DNA of 32,510 nucleotides from Bacillota bacterium (GTDB lineage: Bacteria > Bacillota > Clostridia > Peptostreptococcales > Anaerovoracaceae). Positions 1 through 7,532 of the stretch are shown here, piece by piece. Each line of letters opens with the position of its first letter. Position 1 is the first letter of the stretch. The translations under genes and the position numbers were made by a program. The notes beneath the pieces were generated by a model. That model did not search any database, was not told the origin of the DNA, and saw nothing but the letters and a program-made list of their open reading frames with translations. The DNA lies in assembly GCA_017626845.1 (NCBI GenBank), contig JAGAHX010000029.1:1-32510 (forward strand), in the 5' to 3' direction.

Positions 1-3
1 ACG

Positions 4-65
4 TAACCTCCTATGTTTTCGTTACTGTGGTTGTCAGGCCACTTTCAGCCTAACATAGGAGGTTA
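4..65. repeat. long inverted repeat at window start
   Basis: The arms 4-17 and 52-65 are reverse complements (TAACCTCCTATGTT against AACATAGGAGGTTA) around a 34-base centre that holds a second short GTGG/CCAC pairing. It could be a hairpin at the 3' end of a transcript entering from the left, or the end of a mobile element. No coding sequence is recognisable here. Confidence 0.6.
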
Positions 66-94
66 TATTTCTTAAACTAAAGTTTCTTTTATTG

Positions 95-120
95 ACCCCC
101 AGTTGAACTGGGGGTTTCTT
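95..120 (+). terminator. rho-independent terminator (plus strand)
   Basis: A CCCCCAG/CTGGGGG stem (96-102 with 108-114) with a TTGAA loop is followed by TTTCTT. It would end transcription entering from the left edge; the gene it serves is outside the window. Confidence 0.6.
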
Positions 121-141
121 GACGCTTAAGCGCCAATAAAA

Positions 142-170
142 TCGGAATTCCAATTATTTTGGAATTCCGA
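142..170. promoter_or_regulatory. perfect inverted repeat upstream of the XRE gene
   Basis: TCGGAATTCCA (142-152) and TGGAATTCCGA (160-170) are perfect reverse complements separated by 7 bases. The site ends 58 bases before the XRE-type regulator gene, so an autoregulatory operator is plausible; a hairpin is the alternative. A 10-base perfect palindrome, CGCTTAAGCG, lies just before it at 123-132. Confidence 0.45.
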
Positions 171-228
171 CAAAACATCTTCGATAACATAACTTTACAA
201 GAATTATTGGTTATCGATAGGTACAATA

Positions 229-558
229 ATGAAATTTGACGATTTTAACTATGAAAGATTTATACAGGACCGTATAGCAAGGCTTCTAAATCAAAAAGGG
301 GCTAATGCAACAGATCTGTGTTTGTATTTGGGAAAAAGTAAGAGTTACGTTTATAACTTTGTTTCCGGGCGAGCCTTACCGCCTATGCGAGAGTTTATCG
401 AGATCTGTCGTTTCTTCAACATTACTCCGCAGCAGTTCTTCGACCCCGATACAGATGACCCCCATCAAAAGAACGAATTGCTTGAGGCTTACACCAATTT
501 AAACGAAACAGACCGCCAAATGCTCCTGCAATTAGCTAAACACTTGCAAAATAAATGA
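229..558 (+). CDS. XRE-family helix-turn-helix regulator
   Basis: A 109-residue DNA-binding protein. A helix-turn-helix spans about residues 13-67: arginine/leucine-rich helix 1, then the turn DLCLYLGKSKSYVYNFVSGR and the PPMREFIEICRFFNITPQQFF segment typical of XRE/Cro-like regulators. The remaining 40 residues are a short helical tail, probably for dimer contact; no ligand or peptidase domain is present. The start is supported only by a weak GATAGG ribosome site. Base composition is clearly more AT-rich than the genes to the right, and the upstream 170 bases are full of inverted repeats, which suggests acquired DNA. Target genes are unknown; autoregulation through the inverted repeat at 142-170 is an inference. 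Confidence 0.85.
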   Translation: MKFDDFNYERFIQDRIARLLNQKGANATDLCLYLGKSKSYVYNFVSGRALPPMREFIEICRFFNITPQQFFDPDTDDPHQKNELLEAYTNLNETDRQMLLQLAKHLQNK

Positions 559-586
559 CACCGATCGCTCGACGGTCGGTGTTTTC
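558..586. terminator. terminator shared by XRE and SdpI-type genes
   Basis: The arms ACACCGATCG (558-567) and CGGTCGGTGT (573-582) pair with one G-T wobble around CTCGA, followed by TTTT on the plus strand. On the minus strand the same stem is followed by a T-rich stretch, so it probably also ends the operon that stops at 591. Confidence 0.75.
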
Positions 587-590
587 ATAT

Positions 591-1226
591 CTATATGCCC
601 TTCCGGTACAACAGATAGGAGTAGACCGTGGGGATGGCCGTCATCGGGATGATCACGAGCAGGAAAGTCCAGATGTTCCACAGTCTTAACAGGGTCAGCA
701 GGATGAGGAGGATGCCGCCGATGACCCACAGAAACCCCGCCAGCCGGTGAGTCCGATTCCAGTTTTCCTCGCTTGCCAGGGTCCAGGGAAGCTTGATCCC
801 CATGGTGTAGCTCTGCTTCGTCTTAGGCAGATAGTTGCCGATGACCACGAACAGAATGCCGATCAGCACCGGGACGATGGTCTCGGTCGGCGTTGTGTAT
901 CCCAGTCCCGCCCGCATCACGAACGCATACACCAGCACCGACAGCACCGGACAGATCCAGATGCATATATTCCGCAGGACGGTATTCATGTTCTGCCGTT
1001 TCGGATCGGTGCGCAGACCGAACTGCAGAAACAGGTTGAACCCCGCCATCATCAGAGGCATCCCGAATACCGCGAAGTTCCGGGAGGACCATCCGTTGGC
1101 CTCCCCGTTAAAATCGAAATGTGTCGGCACCTGCTCCGGCAGCCGGCTGTAAAGAGCGATCCCGGCCAGTACGGGAAGCAGACAGATGAGCGTCGTTATT
1201 ACGATCTCTCTTTTGTTATTTTTCAT
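591..1226 (-). CDS. SdpI-family membrane protein (DUF1648 + SdpI)
   Basis: A 211-residue integral membrane protein with about six hydrophobic helices. After the first helix comes the DUF1648 signature (LPEQVPTHFDFNGEANGW, about residues 29-46). The SdpI signature follows, GNYLPKTKQSYTMGIKLPW and then ENWNRTHRLAG, before two final helices. In B. subtilis SdpI gives immunity to the SdpC toxin and signals to its repressor SdpR; many other homologues have no known toxin, and none is visible here. The start is placed at the second in-frame ATG: AAAGGAG abuts an ATG at 1235 with no spacing but lies 9 bases before the ATG at 1226. The gene overlaps the 3' end of the ArsR gene by 11 bases, so the two are translationally coupled. 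Confidence 0.88.
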   Translation of the reverse strand: MKNNKREIVITTLICLLPVLAGIALYSRLPEQVPTHFDFNGEANGWSSRNFAVFGMPLMMAGFNLFLQFGLRTDPKRQNMNTVLRNICIWICPVLSVLVYAFVMRAGLGYTTPTETIVPVLIGILFVVIGNYLPKTKQSYTMGIKLPWTLASEENWNRTHRLAGFLWVIGGILLILLTLLRLWNIWTFLLVIIPMTAIPTVYSYLLYRKGI

Positions 1227-1494
1227 CGCCGCCATCTCCTTTCAGGCTCTGCAGCCAGAGCAGCACTTCCTCCACGACGGAGGCGTTCAGGCTGTAATAG
1301 ATATAGTTCTTATCCTTTTTTTCGTTGATCAGACCCGCTTTTTTCAGCTGCGCCAGGTGGTAAGACACCGAGGCGCCCGTCAGATCGAAGCGGGAGGCAA
1401 TGTCGCCGGCGGACATCGACCCGCCCTTCAGCATGTTGAGGATCTCCCGCCGAACGGGATCGCTGAGGGCCTTCATCGTTTCGCTGAACCCCAC
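1216..1494 (-). CDS. ArsR-family autorepressor (SdpR-like)
   Basis: A 92-residue winged-helix regulator. The start KALSDPVRREILNMLKGG, the recognition helix region LTGASVSYHLAQLKKAGLI and the wing KDKNYIYYSLN are typical of ArsR/SmtB proteins. No metal-binding CxC motif is present, as in SdpR-type members. The start is a GTG 9 bases after an AAAGGAG site; an ATG at 1501 lies in another frame. It is the first gene of a two-gene operon with the SdpI-type gene, and its promoter is framed by two near-identical 18-base palindromes, which fits direct autorepression. The family assignment is firm; the inducing signal, in SdpR biology sequestration by the membrane partner, is inferred. Confidence 0.9.
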   Translation of the reverse strand: MGFSETMKALSDPVRREILNMLKGGSMSAGDIASRFDLTGASVSYHLAQLKKAGLINEKKDKNYIYYSLNASVVEEVLLWLQSLKGDGGDEK

Positions 1495-1518
1495 AGAGCA
1501 TCGCTCCTTTCGATAGTA

Positions 1519-1536
1519 TTTAGACGTTTTTCTAAA
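1519..1536. promoter_or_regulatory. ArsR operator, proximal copy
   Basis: The TTTAGA and TCTAAA arms enclose a 6-base centre. It lies just downstream of the -10 element, over the expected transcription start. It differs from the distal copy at 1575-1592 at only two central positions. Confidence 0.75.
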
Positions 1537-1539
1537 TAG

Positions 1540-1568
1540 ACTATACGACTACTCACAGCAGCCGTCAA
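1540..1568 (-). promoter_or_regulatory. sigma-A type promoter of the ArsR/SdpI operon
   Basis: On the minus strand TTGACG (1568-1563) and TATAGT (1545-1540) are separated by exactly 17 bases. Matching operators sit immediately upstream of the -35 and immediately downstream of the -10. Confidence 0.8.
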
Positions 1569-1574
1569 GAGCTG

Positions 1575-1592
1575 TTTAGAAATTTTTCTAAA
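1575..1592. promoter_or_regulatory. ArsR operator, distal copy
   Basis: The palindrome TTTAGAAA-TT-TTTCTAAA type (8-base arms, 2-base centre) ends upstream of the -35 element. It starts 56 bases from the proximal copy. Two copies this alike around one promoter are unlikely by chance. Confidence 0.75.
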
Positions 1593-1617
1593 TGTGCTTT
1601 TCTTTCGGGTCACGCGC

Positions 1618-1647
1618 TTGCATAAAAAGGCCGTTCCATACTAAAAT
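1618..1647 (+). promoter_or_regulatory. candidate promoter of the first lipoprotein gene
   Basis: TTGCAT (1618-1623), an 18-base spacer and TAAAAT (1642-1647) precede the gene start by about 50 bases. The match is moderate, and the region is shared with the divergent ArsR operon. Confidence 0.4.
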
Positions 1648-1697
1648 TATTTATTAGGATGTGTTTATCCAACAGCAAAACAAAAGGAGGTATATTC

Positions 1698-3089
1698 ATG
1701 AAAAGAATCCTGGCGCTGCTCCTGGCAGCAGCCCTGATCTTCGGTCTTGCAGCCTGCAAGAGCGGCCCCAAGCCCGAAGATACCGTAAAGAAGTTCTTCG
1801 ACGCCATGAAGGCTTACGATTTCGAGACCATGCAATCCTGCGTGGATGGCGAATTCGATCCCGAGGAAATGGTCAGCACCGAAGAGGACGATCCCACCGG
1901 GCTGTTCGACTACCTGAAGGGGAATGCAGCGAACATCACCTACAAGACCGGTACGCCCGAGATCACAGACAACACGGCGAAAGTTCCCGTAAGCGTGGAA
2001 TACACGGATGCGAGCGCCGTCATCTCCCAGACCTTCGCCGATTACTTTACCGCCCTGTTCGGCATGCTGTTCAGCGACGCTTCGGACGAGGAAGTGAATC
2101 AGCTCCTCACCGACGCCCTGCAGAAGGCGATCGCCGAAAACGAGACCGGTACGGCGACGAAGGAGCTTACGCTCGACATGGTCCTCGTGGGCGAGGAGTG
2201 GAAACTGAAAGAAATGCCGGAAGATGAAGTCGCCGACATCCTCACCAGCAACATGCTGAGTTCCCTGAACAGCCTCGAAGATCTTTTCAGCAGCGAGGAT
2301 TTCGACTGGGGCGGCGAAGATCCCGTCGAATACGCGATCTCCGACTACGTGGTGTTCGATAACGAGACCGCAGCCATGACGATCCAGCGCGGCGGCTGCG
2401 ACGAATGGGGCAACATCTCCTTCGACGTGCTCTGCGAGAACAAGACCGACAAGAAGCTCACATTCTCCGCGGACAGTCTCGTGGTCAACGGCTGGTCCGT
2501 AGGCGGTTATCTGGGCACCGAAGTCGAAGCGGGTGAAAGCGAAGTCGGCACCCTGGACATCTGGGCATCCGACATGAAAAACATCGGCCTGGAAAACCCC
2601 GATCAGGTCGTCATGAACTTCCGGCTTTACGACGAAGAAGGCTGGTGGGACGACGTCTATCTGATGAACGAGACCTACACCATCTATCCCACAGGCCTGA
2701 CGGAAGACCAGATCGTCGTTCCCGAGAGACGCACCGGTGCGAACGAGGTCACCGTTGCAGACAACGACGTCTTTACCTTCGTGATCCTGGATGGTGAAAA
2801 AGACGAGACCTGGGGCAGTTTCGAGATCCATGCCTATGTGGAGAACAAGACAGACAAGCCTCTGTACGTAGCCTGGGAAGACGTTACCGTCAACGGCAAG
2901 GACCTCGATCCGTACTTCAGCGTAACGATCCCGGCTGGCCAGCGGACCGTTTCCGAGATGATGTTCGGCGTCAACGAACTGGAAGACAACGAGATCGAGA
3001 CCGTCGAAGACGTCGCCTTCACACTCAAGGCGATGGACGACGACGCTTGGGAGGAACTGTACAGCGAAGCCCACACCTATCAGCCCTAA
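1698..3089 (+). CDS. large surface lipoprotein with duplicated C-terminal domain
   Basis: A 463-residue secreted lipoprotein. A lysine/arginine start and hydrophobic core end in the lipobox LAAC, with the lipidated cysteine at residue 20. The segment PEDTVKKFFDAMKAYDFETM begins an alpha+beta domain (about 25-185) like those in DUF4878/DUF5105 lipoproteins. Two related beta-rich domains follow: one carries ENKTDKKLTFSADSLVVNGW, the other ENKTDKPLYVAWEDVTVNGK, so they look like an internal duplication (about 215-330 and 350-463). The protein is very acidic. The start at 1698 is fixed by an AAAGGAGG site 7 bases upstream; an upstream ATG at 1659 has no site and would bury the signal peptide. It is convergent with another lipoprotein gene. 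The function is unknown; a role as an extracellular binding or adhesion protein would be a guess. Confidence 0.85.
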   Translation: MKRILALLLAAALIFGLAACKSGPKPEDTVKKFFDAMKAYDFETMQSCVDGEFDPEEMVSTEEDDPTGLFDYLKGNAANITYKTGTPEITDNTAKVPVSVEYTDASAVISQTFADYFTALFGMLFSDASDEEVNQLLTDALQKAIAENETGTATKELTLDMVLVGEEWKLKEMPEDEVADILTSNMLSSLNSLEDLFSSEDFDWGGEDPVEYAISDYVVFDNETAAMTIQRGGCDEWGNISFDVLCENKTDKKLTFSADSLVVNGWSVGGYLGTEVEAGESEVGTLDIWASDMKNIGLENPDQVVMNFRLYDEEGWWDDVYLMNETYTIYPTGLTEDQIVVPERRTGANEVTVADNDVFTFVILDGEKDETWGSFEIHAYVENKTDKPLYVAWEDVTVNGKDLDPYFSVTIPAGQRTVSEMMFGVNELEDNEIETVEDVAFTLKAMDDDAWEELYSEAHTYQP

Positions 3090-3111
3090 GCGAGAAATCA
3101 GCATAGCATTC

Positions 3112-3145
3112 AAAAATGGCATGATCTTTGGATCATGCCATTTTT
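3112..3145. terminator. bidirectional terminator
   Basis: A 15-base perfect stem (3112-3126 with 3131-3145) has a 4-base loop, A5 on the left and T5 on the right, so it works on both strands. It lies between the two convergent lipoprotein genes. Confidence 0.9.
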
Positions 3146-3170
3146 ATGTTCCGCTTAAAGGCTGCGCTGC

Positions 3171-3857
3171 CTATTTCTCGAAAACGGTGAGATCGATCTG
3201 CGATACGCCGGCGTCGTCCGCGTCTTCCGTGAAGTACATGAAGACCGTGCCTTCGTAAGCCATATCGGGTACTTCGACATGCCATTCGTAGTAATCCCCC
3301 GTCTCATAAGTGGGCGTACCCAGCAGGCTCACGACTTCGCTTCTGGGCATTCCGAAGGAGACTCCCAGCAGGGACACGCCCTGATCTTCCGGCGTATCCG
3401 AATAGGTCGTCATGGTGATCTCTTCGGCTTCCGCGTCCATGATGCTGATGGAGGAATCTCCGCCGTTGTAGTACGCGGGAATGAGCAGATAGTCCTCGTT
3501 CTCGTCGAGGTACAGATTCGCGGAGAAGATGTCTCCGGCGCCAAGTTCGATGCTGCTGCGGGATTCATCCGCGGGAACGCCTGCGGCTTCCAGATCCGCC
3601 AGTTTGTAGGGCATCGGTACGGCAGTGCCGTTGATCACGATGGCGACGTCTGCCTTGCTGATGGTGATCGTGCCATCCGTGGCAGGGGCGAATCCGCCAG
3701 AAACAGCCGGCTGTTCGGGCGTCTCAGCGCTGCCCTCGCTGCTCTCAGCCGAAGCGGGTTCCTCCTGCGGCGCCGTGCTGCTCTGCGGTTTCTCACCGCA
3801 TGCCGCCAGGGACAGCACCATGATGACGGCAAGGATCAATGCAAGAATTTTCTTCAT
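3171..3857 (-). CDS. lipoprotein with a C-terminal BamE/SmpA-like segment
   Basis: A 228-residue secreted lipoprotein. The signal peptide ends in LAAC with the cysteine at residue 20, followed by a low-complexity linker rich in Ser, Glu, Pro and Ala (about 24-60) that would span the cell wall. The folded part begins with ITISKADVAIVINGTAVPMP. The C-terminal segment contains GVSFGMPRSEVVSLLGTPT, a pattern like the SmpA/OmlA (BamE-like) repeat, followed by a YYEWHVEV strand. The ATG at 3857 is chosen because GGAAGG lies 7 bases upstream; a TTG at 3863 would leave only one base. The gene is convergent with the preceding lipoprotein gene. The function is unknown. Confidence 0.83.
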   Translation of the reverse strand: MKKILALILAVIMVLSLAACGEKPQSSTAPQEEPASAESSEGSAETPEQPAVSGGFAPATDGTITISKADVAIVINGTAVPMPYKLADLEAAGVPADESRSSIELGAGDIFSANLYLDENEDYLLIPAYYNGGDSSISIMDAEAEEITMTTYSDTPEDQGVSLLGVSFGMPRSEVVSLLGTPTYETGDYYEWHVEVPDMAYEGTVFMYFTEDADDAGVSQIDLTVFEK

Positions 3858-3992
3858 TTTCAAACCTTCCTTCTATTTTCCGAGTTGAGTTGATAGGAGG
3901 GTCTGTCGTTATCCCCCCGTCCTTATTGTAAAGAATCCTGCATATTTTTCCCCCGCCGATTGGCTAGTCTAAAGGATTTTCTTTGAAAGCGG

Positions 3993-4613
3993 CTATTTGA
4001 TGGCAATGCCGGCGCTCTTTGCCGCGGCGGCGAGCTCCGTACGGGTATGCATCCCGGTCTTTTCCAGCATGTTCTGCACGTGATATTTCACGGTGCTGGC
4101 GCCGATGCCGAGACGCGCTCCGATCTCGGCGTTGCTGTCGCCGGAGATGAGTTCCCGCAGGATCTCCAATTCCCGGTCGGTGAATTCATGGTTGTTGGTG
4201 CAGCCGATCCGCACCGTGGGCGTCTGGTCGGGATAGATGCTCTCGCCCGCCATGGTGCGTTCCATAACGGCGAGGATCGGCGCTTTCTGCTCCTCTTTAT
4301 ACCAAAAACTGTCGACGCCGATCTCCTTCGCGCGTTTCAGCCAGGATGCCTCCGGCATGCTGGTAACGATCACGATTTTCACTTCCGGATAGGTCCTTTT
4401 GATCTCCTCCGCGGCGTCCAGGCCGCTGCTTCCAAGCTCCGTCATCACATCCATCAGAATGAGGTCGACGCGGTCTCTGCTGCACAGATCCACAGCGAGA
4501 GAGGCATTGGAGATCGAAGCGACGTGGGTAAATCTCGGATCGCTTTTCACAAAGATCTCAAACAGCTGCCTGGGCATCTCCTGATCCTCAACGATCAATA
4601 CGCGGTATGGCAT
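3993..4613 (-). CDS. NarL/FixJ-type response regulator
   Basis: A 206-residue two-component response regulator. The receiver domain (1-120) has the acidic pair E9/D10, the phosphoacceptor D55 in LILMDV, T84 in VIVTS and K106 in WYKEE. A LuxR-type helix-turn-helix occupies the C-terminus (about 142-206: FTDRELEILRELISG, then IGASTVKYHVQNMLEKTG). The start at 4613 has AAAGGAGG upstream with 9 bases from GGAGG to the ATG; a longer frame to 4652 has no support. Its 5' end overlaps the kinase gene by 26 bases, so it is the last gene of the sensory operon and the expected phosphorylation partner of that kinase. No clear terminator follows. The target genes are unknown. Confidence 0.93.
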   Translation of the reverse strand: MPYRVLIVEDQEMPRQLFEIFVKSDPRFTHVASISNASLAVDLCSRDRVDLILMDVMTELGSSGLDAAEEIKRTYPEVKIVIVTSMPEASWLKRAKEIGVDSFWYKEEQKAPILAVMERTMAGESIYPDQTPTVRIGCTNNHEFTDRELEILRELISGDSNAEIGARLGIGASTVKYHVQNMLEKTGMHTRTELAAAAKSAGIAIK

Positions 4614-5865
4614 CGTTCCTTTCCTCCTTTGGTATGGTGATCGATAAGACAAAACGATCTGCAGCGTCTATCCGCATCTGCCCGCCGGCATTCTCGATGC
4701 GTTCCCGCAGGGTCTTCAGACCGCCGCTCTCCGCTGGCGGCTGCGGCGGGACATGTCCACCGTTCGAAAACGAAGCGAAGAGCGCTTTTTCGCTTTCGCT
4801 GACGTGTATCGAAAGCAGTTCCGCGCCCGCATGCTTCGACGCGTTTATCATGGCTTCCCGCGCCGCGGACAGGAACAGCGCCAGGACCTGCGTCGACGCC
4901 GTTCTTGGCGCCCCGTCCCACGCAAGACGGATCCCTATGGCTGCCGCGAGGGTGTTCAGATCGGAAACGACGTTCCGGCTCTTTTTCTCGCTGGCATCCT
5001 TCGCCAGCAGCAGCGCCTGGGCACGCCACATCTGAAGGACGGCTCTGCGCTCCTCCTCGCTGGAAGAGCCCTCCGTCGTCTTTTTTGTCGCGAGGATCAT
5101 CCGGTTCAGCTCGTCGTGGATGCTGATCTTCGCCTGCAGGATCTCCTGCCTGCGGACGGTATCCGTGATCGTTTCGCCATAGGCCTTCATGCTCATGGAC
5201 AGCTGTCTTACCCTTTCGTTATCGCGCCGCAGTTCCTCGCTCTTCTCATACAGCTCCGTTATGTCGTCTGCGATCAGTTCGTGGAGCGGCGCGCCCTGGT
5301 CGTACAGCACGCGGTACCGGAAGGATACCGCCGTGCCGTCGGGCAGCGCGTGGACCTTTTTATCTTTGATACGTTCATAAAAAGCCGCGCCGTTCTGCAG
5401 AGAACGCCCCGTCAGCAAAGAGCAGATGCCGTTCATCCGGTGATTGATGAGAAGGCACCGTCCCTCATCCAGATAATAGCAGATACCCGCCGGAAGAAGA
5501 TCCAGACTCTCCTTGATGGACGCGGATGTGATATGGGTCATCTTCCACCTGCGGGCGCTTGCGTAAAGGCATACGCAGACGAGGGAAGCAAGCGCGAGCA
5601 CGAGCAGGAACAGGACATACGGACTGTGAAGGACAGACAGCGCCAGCGGCAGCGCCTGACCCTTCAACCGGAGCTCCGAACCTTCTCTGCATACGTGCAT
5701 AAGGAAATATCCGGCCGCGAAGCAAAGGACGGACACAGAGCAAGACCGGTAGCGCTTTTGCTTGCAAAGGAGCATCGTATCGGCGATGCCGCCGAAGCAG
5801 ACCAGCAGCGCCCACAGGCAGACCGCATTCTGAACCGGCACGGGAAGCAGGATAAAGGACTTCAT
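4588..5865 (-). CDS. sensor histidine kinase, NarX/DesK-like (HPK7 type)
   Basis: A 425-residue membrane kinase. Three hydrophobic segments (about 10-35, 40-58, 80-101) anchor it. A small PAS-like region (about 115-205) ends in ADDITEL, then a coiled coil leads to the phosphoacceptor H250 in KISIHDELNR. The ATP-binding domain has the N-box REAMINASKHA (N341), FSNGG (366-370) in place of a usual DNG motif, and GGLKTLRERIENAGG (381-395). The start overlaps the preceding gene by ATGA and has an AGGTGA site 6 bases upstream. It probably works with the 7TM protein upstream, which shares its DDITEL-coiled-coil layout but lacks a phosphoacceptor, and phosphorylates the regulator encoded downstream. 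The ligand is unknown. Confidence 0.9.
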   Translation of the reverse strand: MKSFILLPVPVQNAVCLWALLVCFGGIADTMLLCKQKRYRSCSVSVLCFAAGYFLMHVCREGSELRLKGQALPLALSVLHSPYVLFLLVLALASLVCVCLYASARRWKMTHITSASIKESLDLLPAGICYYLDEGRCLLINHRMNGICSLLTGRSLQNGAAFYERIKDKKVHALPDGTAVSFRYRVLYDQGAPLHELIADDITELYEKSEELRRDNERVRQLSMSMKAYGETITDTVRRQEILQAKISIHDELNRMILATKKTTEGSSSEEERRAVLQMWRAQALLLAKDASEKKSRNVVSDLNTLAAAIGIRLAWDGAPRTASTQVLALFLSAAREAMINASKHAGAELLSIHVSESEKALFASFSNGGHVPPQPPAESGGLKTLRERIENAGGQMRIDAADRFVLSITIPKEERNDAIPRIDR

Positions 5866-7481
5866 ATCGCTTCACCTGCCTCTTCCAGGGGAATGCGCAC
5901 GAAGGAATTGCCGTCTTCCCTTGTTAAAATGGCGCAGCAGCCGGATGGGAGGGTCAGCGAAGCCCCCTCAAAGGTGCACTTCAGCGCATCCTTTCGCAGC
6001 GAGACCTGTATGCCGGCCAGCGATGGAAGGGCCTCCTCCAGAAGCTGTTCGAAAAGCGCATAGCTTTGCAGCGCGCAGCGGGACGCGGTCTTCCCGCTTT
6101 CCAGCAGGAAGCTTTCCGCAGGGATCCCCAGATCGCCGGCATACCGGAGAGATTCCTGAATGGCGAGATACAGCTCGGTGGAATCGATCCAGGCGCGGTC
6201 TGCCGCCAGAAGAGACAGATTCGCAAAGCGCTTGACATACGCTGCCAGAAGGCAGACGGTCTTCATCTGAACGGCATAGGTCTCCGGTCTTTCTTCGGCA
6301 ACAGCGCACAGCTCGGTGATCCTCCGGGATTGTGCGGCAACGTGTCCGGCGATCTCATCGTACGTCCTTGTCTTCGCCTCGATCTGCGCCCGTTCTTCCT
6401 TCAGCTCGTTTTCCAGACGCAGGAGTTCCGCCTCCTCCCCCAGCCGTTCACCGGCTTCCAGGAGTTCGTCATGGATATGGTTGAGTTCCGTTATGTCATC
6501 CTGCCAATAGACAAAGCCCCCATGCACGGGCTTGCGGTGTATGCGGATATTGGCGCCCCGCAGGATATCCGTTCCGGACCGCAGCTGCTGCGGGGAAAGA
6601 GGCGCCGCTGTCGAACTGGTATAGATGATGCGGTAGTCTCCGTCCGCGATCTGGGCGGAAAGACCGGATAGTTCGAACAATCTTCCGTACCGGACGTTCG
6701 ATGGAATAAGGCCAATGTACATAAGGCTGAGCCACATCCCAGCCATGGAAAAACAGACGGCCTCCGGAAATTCTCCGAAAAGGGCCCCTCTTATCCTCGG
6801 CCATAGATCCGCAGCGTACAGGATAAGATACAGAAATCCGAACAGGACGGGAAGCATGGGGATCCAAACCAGTTTGCGGCTGGCTGAAACGCGGCAGCGG
6901 GAGAACAGGATGCAGAATGCCGTTACAAGCAAAAGGTCGACCCATCCGTAAATCAGGAAGAAAATAGGCGCGCGGGAGTAGTCCGCATCCCACCCCGCAA
7001 AGCCGGGAGAAAAGCGGAAGACGAGCTGATGAAGATCGTTGGTAAGAACGGTAAGAGCCAGGGCTGCCGTTACAGCGACCGCGGCCCACATCCCCCGGCG
7101 CGGCCTCTGCTGTTCCTCTTCGCCGACGGACAGCGCGGCAAACAGGGACATAAGAGGAATAAACAGCACGGGGATGTAATACAGATACCAGATATGGCGC
7201 GCGATGATCTCTGATTCTTCGAAGGCGATATATTTTGCGCCGCGGAGGATGACCCAAAAGGAGATAAGACCCGCAATGGTCATCAGATACGTCCTGGTCC
7301 CAGCGTCGATGATATGATCGTCAAAATACAGCATCAGCGCCAGGGAGAACGCCAGGAGAACGAGCGTCGTGCTAAGGCGGAGAAGAAAAACATCCGGGAC
7401 GAAAACAGAAACGCAGGCAGCGAAAACGTAAGCAGCCGCAAGCTTCATCAGCATCTGCAGCGATCTCTTTACTGTCACCAT
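5862..7481 (-). CDS. 7TM sensor protein with degenerate kinase-like C-terminus
   Basis: A 539-residue membrane protein. About seven hydrophobic helices fill residues 8-260, matching the layout of the histidine kinase N-terminal 7TM region. A PAS-like stretch (about 268-330) ends in QDDITEL, and a long acidic coiled coil follows (about 333-400). The last 140 residues resemble the dimerisation and ATP-lid region of a kinase (KRFANLSLLAADRAW, IQESLRYAGDLGIP), but no phosphoacceptor histidine or N-box/G-box is visible. It therefore looks like a catalytically dead partner of the kinase encoded next, with which it overlaps by ATGA. The start has AGGTGA 6 bases upstream. The gene begins 51 bases after uvrB with no visible terminator between them, so read-through is possible. 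The sensed signal is unknown. Confidence 0.82.
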   Translation of the reverse strand: MVTVKRSLQMLMKLAAAYVFAACVSVFVPDVFLLRLSTTLVLLAFSLALMLYFDDHIIDAGTRTYLMTIAGLISFWVILRGAKYIAFEESEIIARHIWYLYYIPVLFIPLMSLFAALSVGEEEQQRPRRGMWAAVAVTAALALTVLTNDLHQLVFRFSPGFAGWDADYSRAPIFFLIYGWVDLLLVTAFCILFSRCRVSASRKLVWIPMLPVLFGFLYLILYAADLWPRIRGALFGEFPEAVCFSMAGMWLSLMYIGLIPSNVRYGRLFELSGLSAQIADGDYRIIYTSSTAAPLSPQQLRSGTDILRGANIRIHRKPVHGGFVYWQDDITELNHIHDELLEAGERLGEEAELLRLENELKEERAQIEAKTRTYDEIAGHVAAQSRRITELCAVAEERPETYAVQMKTVCLLAAYVKRFANLSLLAADRAWIDSTELYLAIQESLRYAGDLGIPAESFLLESGKTASRCALQSYALFEQLLEEALPSLAGIQVSLRKDALKCTFEGASLTLPSGCCAILTREDGNSFVRIPLEEAGEAI

Positions 7482-7532
7482 GGACGTTCACCTGCTTCCC
7501 GTACCATTCCGTACACCGTTCTTCTGCCGTTC

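Noticed and set aside
222-231. TACAAT directly before the XRE start as evidence for a leaderless mRNA
   Set aside because: The expected transcription start would fall inside the gene, after the ATG, and no -35 is present at a suitable distance.
1665-3122. Long minus-strand frame of 485 codons opposite the first lipoprotein
   Set aside because: It is antisense to a gene with a clear signal peptide, lipobox and ribosome site; the composition is that of a complementary-strand shadow.
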